Shown here: one piece after another, positions 13,674-16,929 of the stretch | How the letters are laid out: each line of letters starts with the position of its first letter | Numbering within the stretch: the stretch's first letter is position 1 | Assembly (NCBI GenBank): GCA_934131175.1 | Contig: CAKOZD010000023.1 | Span: 1-16,929, forward strand | DNA: 16,929 nt | Source: an uncultured Bacilli bacterium | GTDB lineage: Bacteria > Bacillota_I > Bacilli_A > RF39 > UBA660 | Direction: 5' to 3' | Translations under genes and position numbers: made by a program | Notes under the pieces: model-generated | Databases searched by the model: none | What the model was told of the DNA's origin: nothing | The model's input: only the letters and a program-made list of their open reading frames with translations

Positions 13674-13861
13674 AAGATGTAAAAGTTTTAGAATTAGATA
13701 AATATGAAGAAGGACTTATCATAAATGCATTAAATGAATTTAGAAATAAATTAATTGAGGAAGGTAAGGATACAACTTTTGTAGACGAATTATTATTAAA
13801 AGTATTAAATCTACCAGAGAAAAAGAGAATGTTTCCAAGGAAGTATATTGAAGAAAGATAA
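13670..13861 (+). CDS. Small conserved protein between pcfB and virD4
   Basis: A 63-residue charged protein, mainly two predicted helices (LDKYEEGLIINALNEFRNKL, 20 residues shown) followed by a VDELLLKVLNL helix. ATGA overlap with pcfB and a 14-base overlap with virD4 place it firmly in the transfer operon. Small proteins of this size occupy the same slot in Tn1549-like ICEs, but I know of no function. Confidence 0.7.
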   Translation: MKDVKVLELDKYEEGLIINALNEFRNKLIEEGKDTTFVDELLLKVLNLPEKKRMFPRKYIEER

Positions 13862-15680
13862 TTATTTAATTTATATATTTGGAATTATTCCAGTCATATG
13901 GCTAGGAGTACTTATAGCACCAATATCTTCTAATGGACTATTTAATATTATTGAAGGTTTTAGTAATGCTATAAGCCATCCGTTTAATATGATTTTTTGT
14001 AAAAATACTATACCAGTAGTATTTATTTTTGTTTTAGCTTATGTATTTGGAATAACAATATATTTAATGGATAAAAAGAATTATAGAAGAAGAGAAGAAC
14101 ATGGCTCAGCTAAATGGGGAAATGTTCACGAGTTAAATAAGAGATATTCTCAAATTCCATTTGAAGTTAATAAAATATTGAGTAGAAATTTTTCTATAGG
14201 GTATGATGCCCATAAGCATATGAGAAATTTAAATACTATTGTGATTGGTGGTAGTGGTGCTGGTAAAACAAGATTTTATGCTAAGCCTAATGTGATGCAA
14301 GCCAATACATCATTTGTAATATTAGATCCTAAGGGTGAAATAACTAGAGCAGAAGGTAATTTATTAAAACAAAAAGGTTATGAAGTTAAAGTGTTAGATT
14401 TAATTAATATGGAAAAATCTCATTGTTATAATCCATTTGTTTATATAAAAGATGAGAATGATGTTCAAAGATTAGTTACAAATCTTTTTAAGAGTACCAC
14501 TCCTAAAGGTGCAACATCTCAAGATCCATTTTGGGATACTGCCGCTTCCATGTTACTTTCTGCTTTAATATTTTATTTAAAGTATGAGGCACCCGAAGAA
14601 GAACAGAATTTTCCTATGGTAATGGAAATGATAAGAGCTGGAGATGTTAAAGAAGATGATGACTATTATGTAAGTCCTCTTGATATGCTATTTAATGAAT
14701 TAGAAGCAAGAGAGCCAGATCATATTGCTATAAAATATTATAAAGGATATAAATCTGGTGCTGGTAAAACATTAAAATCTATACAAATAACTTTAATAAG
14801 TAGATTAGAAAAATTTAATCTTGATTCAATGAGTAAACTTACTCAAACTGATGAATTAGATTTAGGTTCATTAGGAGAAAAGAAAGTAGCCTTATTTGCA
14901 ATCATACCTGATACAGATAAGTCTTTTAATTTTATAGTCAGTATTTTATATACTCAATTATTTCAGCAATTATTTTATTTAGCAGATAATGTTTATAATG
15001 GTGCACTTCCTGTTCATGTGCATTTTTTAATGGATGAATTTGCTAATGTAAGTTTGCCTGATGATTTTGAAAATATTTTATCTACAATGAGAAGTAGAAA
15101 TGTATCTGTATCCATTATTTTACAAAATTTGGCACAACTAAAAGCACTTTTTGAAAAACAATGGGGATCTATAGTTGGTAACTGTGATGAGTTTTTATAT
15201 CTAGGTGGTAATGAGCAAGAAACTTTTAAATATGTTTCAGAATTACTTGGAAAAGAAACTATTGATACAAATACTTATGGTAAAACAAGTGGATTAAAAG
15301 GTAATTATTCTACCAACTATCAAAATGCAGGAAGAGAGTTGCTTATGCCTGATGAAGTAAGAATGATTAATAATAAACAATGTATTTTATTTATAAGAGG
15401 TGAAAGACCAATTATAGATTTAAAATTCGATATAAAAAAACATCCAAATATTAATTTTACTCCAGACGGAAATGGAAAAAATTATTATCATGGAACAACT
15501 AATGAATCTATTGGAGAAGTTAGTATTTCTTTAATAGATGAAAATACTGAATTTAATGAAATAGAAAAAATTAAAAATAAATATGAAGTTATCTATTCAG
15601 AAGAGATAGATGATTTTTTAGAAAGAAAGGGAAAATATGAAAGAAAAAGAAAAGCAACAAAACAAACTAAAAAAGACTGA
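13848..15680 (+). CDS. virD4: VirD4/TraG-type coupling ATPase (CD1115 family)
   Basis: The 610-residue protein has two N-terminal membrane helices (about 8-26 and 54-74), then the cytoplasmic ATPase. Walker A is GGSGAGKT (134-141), FVILDPKGE lies at about 156-164 and Walker B is FLMDEFAN (393-400). The MRSRNVSVSIILQNLAQL sensor region follows. Its size and motifs fit the CD1115-type coupling proteins of Tn1549-like ICEs. As a hexamer at the membrane it would receive the relaxosome, probably through PcfB, and feed DNA into the secretion channel. The start is TTG 13848, five bases after AAGGAAG. A second P-loop-like stretch (GYKSGAGKT, about 300-308) lies within the all-alpha domain. Confidence 0.93.
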   Translation: MKKDNYLIYIFGIIPVIWLGVLIAPISSNGLFNIIEGFSNAISHPFNMIFCKNTIPVVFIFVLAYVFGITIYLMDKKNYRRREEHGSAKWGNVHELNKRYSQIPFEVNKILSRNFSIGYDAHKHMRNLNTIVIGGSGAGKTRFYAKPNVMQANTSFVILDPKGEITRAEGNLLKQKGYEVKVLDLINMEKSHCYNPFVYIKDENDVQRLVTNLFKSTTPKGATSQDPFWDTAASMLLSALIFYLKYEAPEEEQNFPMVMEMIRAGDVKEDDDYYVSPLDMLFNELEAREPDHIAIKYYKGYKSGAGKTLKSIQITLISRLEKFNLDSMSKLTQTDELDLGSLGEKKVALFAIIPDTDKSFNFIVSILYTQLFQQLFYLADNVYNGALPVHVHFLMDEFANVSLPDDFENILSTMRSRNVSVSIILQNLAQLKALFEKQWGSIVGNCDEFLYLGGNEQETFKYVSELLGKETIDTNTYGKTSGLKGNYSTNYQNAGRELLMPDEVRMINNKQCILFIRGERPIIDLKFDIKKHPNINFTPDGNGKNYYHGTTNESIGEVSISLIDENTEFNEIEKIKNKYEVIYSEEIDDFLERKGKYERKRKATKQTKKD

Positions 15681-15960
15681 ATCTAAATTAAAGATGATAG
15701 GTCTTTCTTTAGTTCCATTATTGAATATTAGTACTGTTTATGCAACAGATGATCCAATAGCAGCAGTAAACAATTTAACAAATTTTATTTTTACTTTGGT
15801 TCAATCTTTAGGGGCAATAATGCTAATCTTTGGTGTTGTCCAATTTGGTATGTCTTTTAAAAGTCATGATGCAAGCCAAAGAGCAAGTAGTGTAATGACA
15901 ATAGGTGGAGGGTTAATAATTTGTTTTTCAAAAGCAATTATTACAAAAATATTAGGATAG
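15637..15960 (+). CDS. VirB2/Maff2-like small membrane protein (pilin-like)
   Basis: A 107-residue protein with a basic N-terminus and a hydrophobic segment ending in VYA-TD (about residues 22-37), a plausible signal-peptidase site. Two further membrane helices follow (about 48-70 and 82-103, GGGLIICFSKAIITKI). This two-helix layout matches the VirB2/TrbC pilin class and the Maff2 proteins of Tn1549-like ICEs. It overlaps virD4 by 44 bases in another frame, with AAAGGG just before the ATG. It would form the extracellular or channel-lining part of the conjugation machine. The cleavage is a prediction only. Confidence 0.78.
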   Translation: MKEKEKQQNKLKKTESKLKMIGLSLVPLLNISTVYATDDPIAAVNNLTNFIFTLVQSLGAIMLIFGVVQFGMSFKSHDASQRASSVMTIGGGLIICFSKAIITKILG

Positions 15961-15972
15961 GAGTTGTTATAA

Positions 15973-16809
15973 ATGAGTGATAATTGGGTTGTTCAAAACT
16001 TACAAAATGCACTTGATACATGGAACTCAAAATTAGCAGAAATTTGGAGTTTAGTTACAACTACACCAGAGACCTTTAAAGGAGGTGCAATATGGAATGT
16101 AATTAAAGGTATTTATAATTCTATGCAAGGAATAGGACTAGGATTACTAGTTCTATTTTTTCTTGTAGGAATGATCAAAACATGTGGTTCTTTTGATGAA
16201 GTTAAAAGACCAGAACAGGTATTTAAATTATTTATTAGATTTGTTTTGGCAAAGATAGTTGTTACCTATGGAATGACATTAATGCTAGATGTATTTAAAA
16301 TAACTCAAGGTATAACATCAAAAATAATATCTACAGCCAATATTACTTTTAGTTCAAAAAGTACCTTACCTAATTCTATAATTACAGCAATAGAGTCTTG
16401 TGGTTTCTTTGAATCTATTCCATTATGGGCAGTTACATTAATTGGAGGACTAGTTGTAATTGTTTTATCATTTATTATGATAATGACAGTATATGGTAGG
16501 TTCTTTAAATTATATTTATATACAGCTTTAGCCCCAATCCCTTTATCAAGTTTTGCAGGTGAACCAACCAGTAATATTGGAAAATCTTTTTTGAAAAGTT
16601 ACACAGCAGTTTGTTTGGAAGGAGCGATTATTGTATTATCTTGCATTATATTTAGTTTATTTGCATCATCACCACCAGTAGTAGATTCAAGTGCAGCAGC
16701 AGTAACGCAGGTTTGGAAGTACGTTGGAGAATTAATATTTAATATGTTAGTTTTAGTAGGAACTATAAAAATCTCAGATAGAATAGTAAGAGAAATGATG
16801 GGATTATGA
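15973..16809 (+). CDS. VirB6/TrbL-like polytopic membrane protein
   Basis: The 278-residue protein has about six membrane helices. After a non-hydrophobic N-terminus (about 1-45), helices fall near 50-70, 82-105, 150-178, 195-210, 215-235 and 250-268. The layout, size and position after the VirB2-like gene match the VirB6/TrbL proteins of ICE type IV secretion systems, which line the inner-membrane channel. A TAGGAG site lies upstream of the ATG. A group II intron begins 54 bases after the stop, where the next transfer gene (usually a PrgI-like protein followed by VirB4) would be expected. Confidence 0.83.
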   Translation: MSDNWVVQNLQNALDTWNSKLAEIWSLVTTTPETFKGGAIWNVIKGIYNSMQGIGLGLLVLFFLVGMIKTCGSFDEVKRPEQVFKLFIRFVLAKIVVTYGMTLMLDVFKITQGITSKIISTANITFSSKSTLPNSIITAIESCGFFESIPLWAVTLIGGLVVIVLSFIMIMTVYGRFFKLYLYTALAPIPLSSFAGEPTSNIGKSFLKSYTAVCLEGAIIVLSCIIFSLFASSPPVVDSSAAAVTQVWKYVGELIFNMLVLVGTIKISDRIVREMMGL

Positions 16810-16815
16810 TATAAT
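16807..16815 (+). promoter_or_regulatory. Possible extended -10 promoter before the group II intron
   Basis: TGATATAAT is a perfect extended -10, overlapping the stop of the VirB6-like gene. No good -35 is seen. It would start transcription near 16822, about 40 bases before the intron. Confidence 0.35.
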
Positions 16816-16863
16816 ACTTTATGAAGACTATTAAATATAATATTAGCTAGACAAATAGTAATT

Positions 16864-16929
16864 GTGCGCCCAGAAAAGGGTTAATAATCTAGCAAGTGGA
16901 AATCTTGCCTGTTTAAGGTCTAACCAACC
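16864..16929 (+). mobile_element. 5' end of a group II intron (truncated by the window edge)
   Basis: GTGCGCCCAGA at 16864 matches the conserved 5' end of bacterial group II introns of the Ll.LtrB (mitochondrial-like) kind, which begin GTGCGCCCAGA. The start of domain I is visible: GGTTA (16879-16883) can pair with TAACC (16921-16925), enclosing a GCAAG (16892-16896) / CTTGC (16904-16908) hairpin. The GTTTAAGGT stretch is also shared with that family. The intron-encoded reverse transcriptase, domain V and the 3' end lie beyond the window. Insertion is 54 bases after the VirB6-like gene, in the transfer-gene direction. Confidence 0.85.

Noticed and set aside
14745..14780. Second P-loop in virD4 (GYKSGAGKT) as a fused second ATPase
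   Set aside because: It lies within the all-alpha domain region of the coupling protein, without its own Walker B or surrounding fold; probably a chance resemblance.
16821..16850. Short open frame (MKTIKYNIS) before the intron
   Set aside because: It has only nine codons, no ribosome site and no recognisable family.
1..16929. CRISPR array, tRNA or rRNA genes, insertion-sequence ends, resistance genes
   Set aside because: No regularly spaced repeats, cloverleaf with conserved tRNA bases, transposase or resistance protein was seen. The cargo here is the adhesin/sortase block, and any resistance genes would be beyond the window.

Overview
The window is very AT-rich DNA with strong purine-rich Shine-Dalgarno sequences and TAA/TAG/TGA all used as stops. 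It also carries a GerA-type spore germinant receptor gene behind a forespore-type promoter. Together these point to a low-GC, endospore-forming member of the Bacillota (Bacilli or Clostridia, probably a gut lineage). The species cannot be told from the sequence.

Chromosomal part (1-about 3120). The window opens with the 3' end of an unidentified gene and its intrinsic terminator. Next, on the minus strand, comes a two-gene germination operon: gerAA plus a very short gerAC-like gene, overlapping by ATGA. Divergently, rlmD (23S rRNA uracil-C5 methyltransferase) runs rightward. The gerA operon has a sigma-G-like promoter (TACATA-17-CATACTA) and rlmD has an extended -10 promoter; they share one short divergent region.

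Mobile part (about 3100-16929, continuing past the window). The 3' end of rlmD appears to be the insertion point of an integrative conjugative element (ICE) of the Tn1549/CD1115 type. Its order is: a structured non-coding region; parA, parB and a winged-helix replication-type protein (maintenance); a cargo block of a Cys-containing membrane-anchored protein, a thioester/SpaA adhesin with a VPNTY sorting signal, a hypothetical protein, a sortase and another small hypothetical protein; ssb; two small genes (one DUF3789-like) around a candidate oriT; mobC and a MobP-type relaxase; pcfB (DUF3801); a small conserved gene; virD4 (coupling ATPase); a VirB2-like small membrane protein; and a VirB6/TrbL-like channel protein. 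VirB4, the cell-wall hydrolase and the integrase would be expected beyond the right edge. Just after virB6 the sequence is interrupted by the 5' end of a group II intron (GTGCGCC at 16864), which runs off the window.

How it works together (inference from family knowledge). ParA/ParB and the replication protein would maintain the excised or replicating circle. MobC, the relaxase and oriT would process DNA. PcfB and VirD4 would deliver it to a VirB2/VirB6-containing type IV secretion channel. Ssb would protect the transferred strand. The thioester adhesin, anchored by the neighbouring sortase, may hold donor and recipient cells (or host surfaces) together.

The observations most worth a second look are: an apparent AUA start codon for the relaxase behind a good ribosome binding site; the compact oriT-like hairpin array; the structured promoter/terminator/inverted-repeat element beside the integration junction; terminators placed between cargo genes with little room for promoters; and a sortase lacking the usual active-site arginine.
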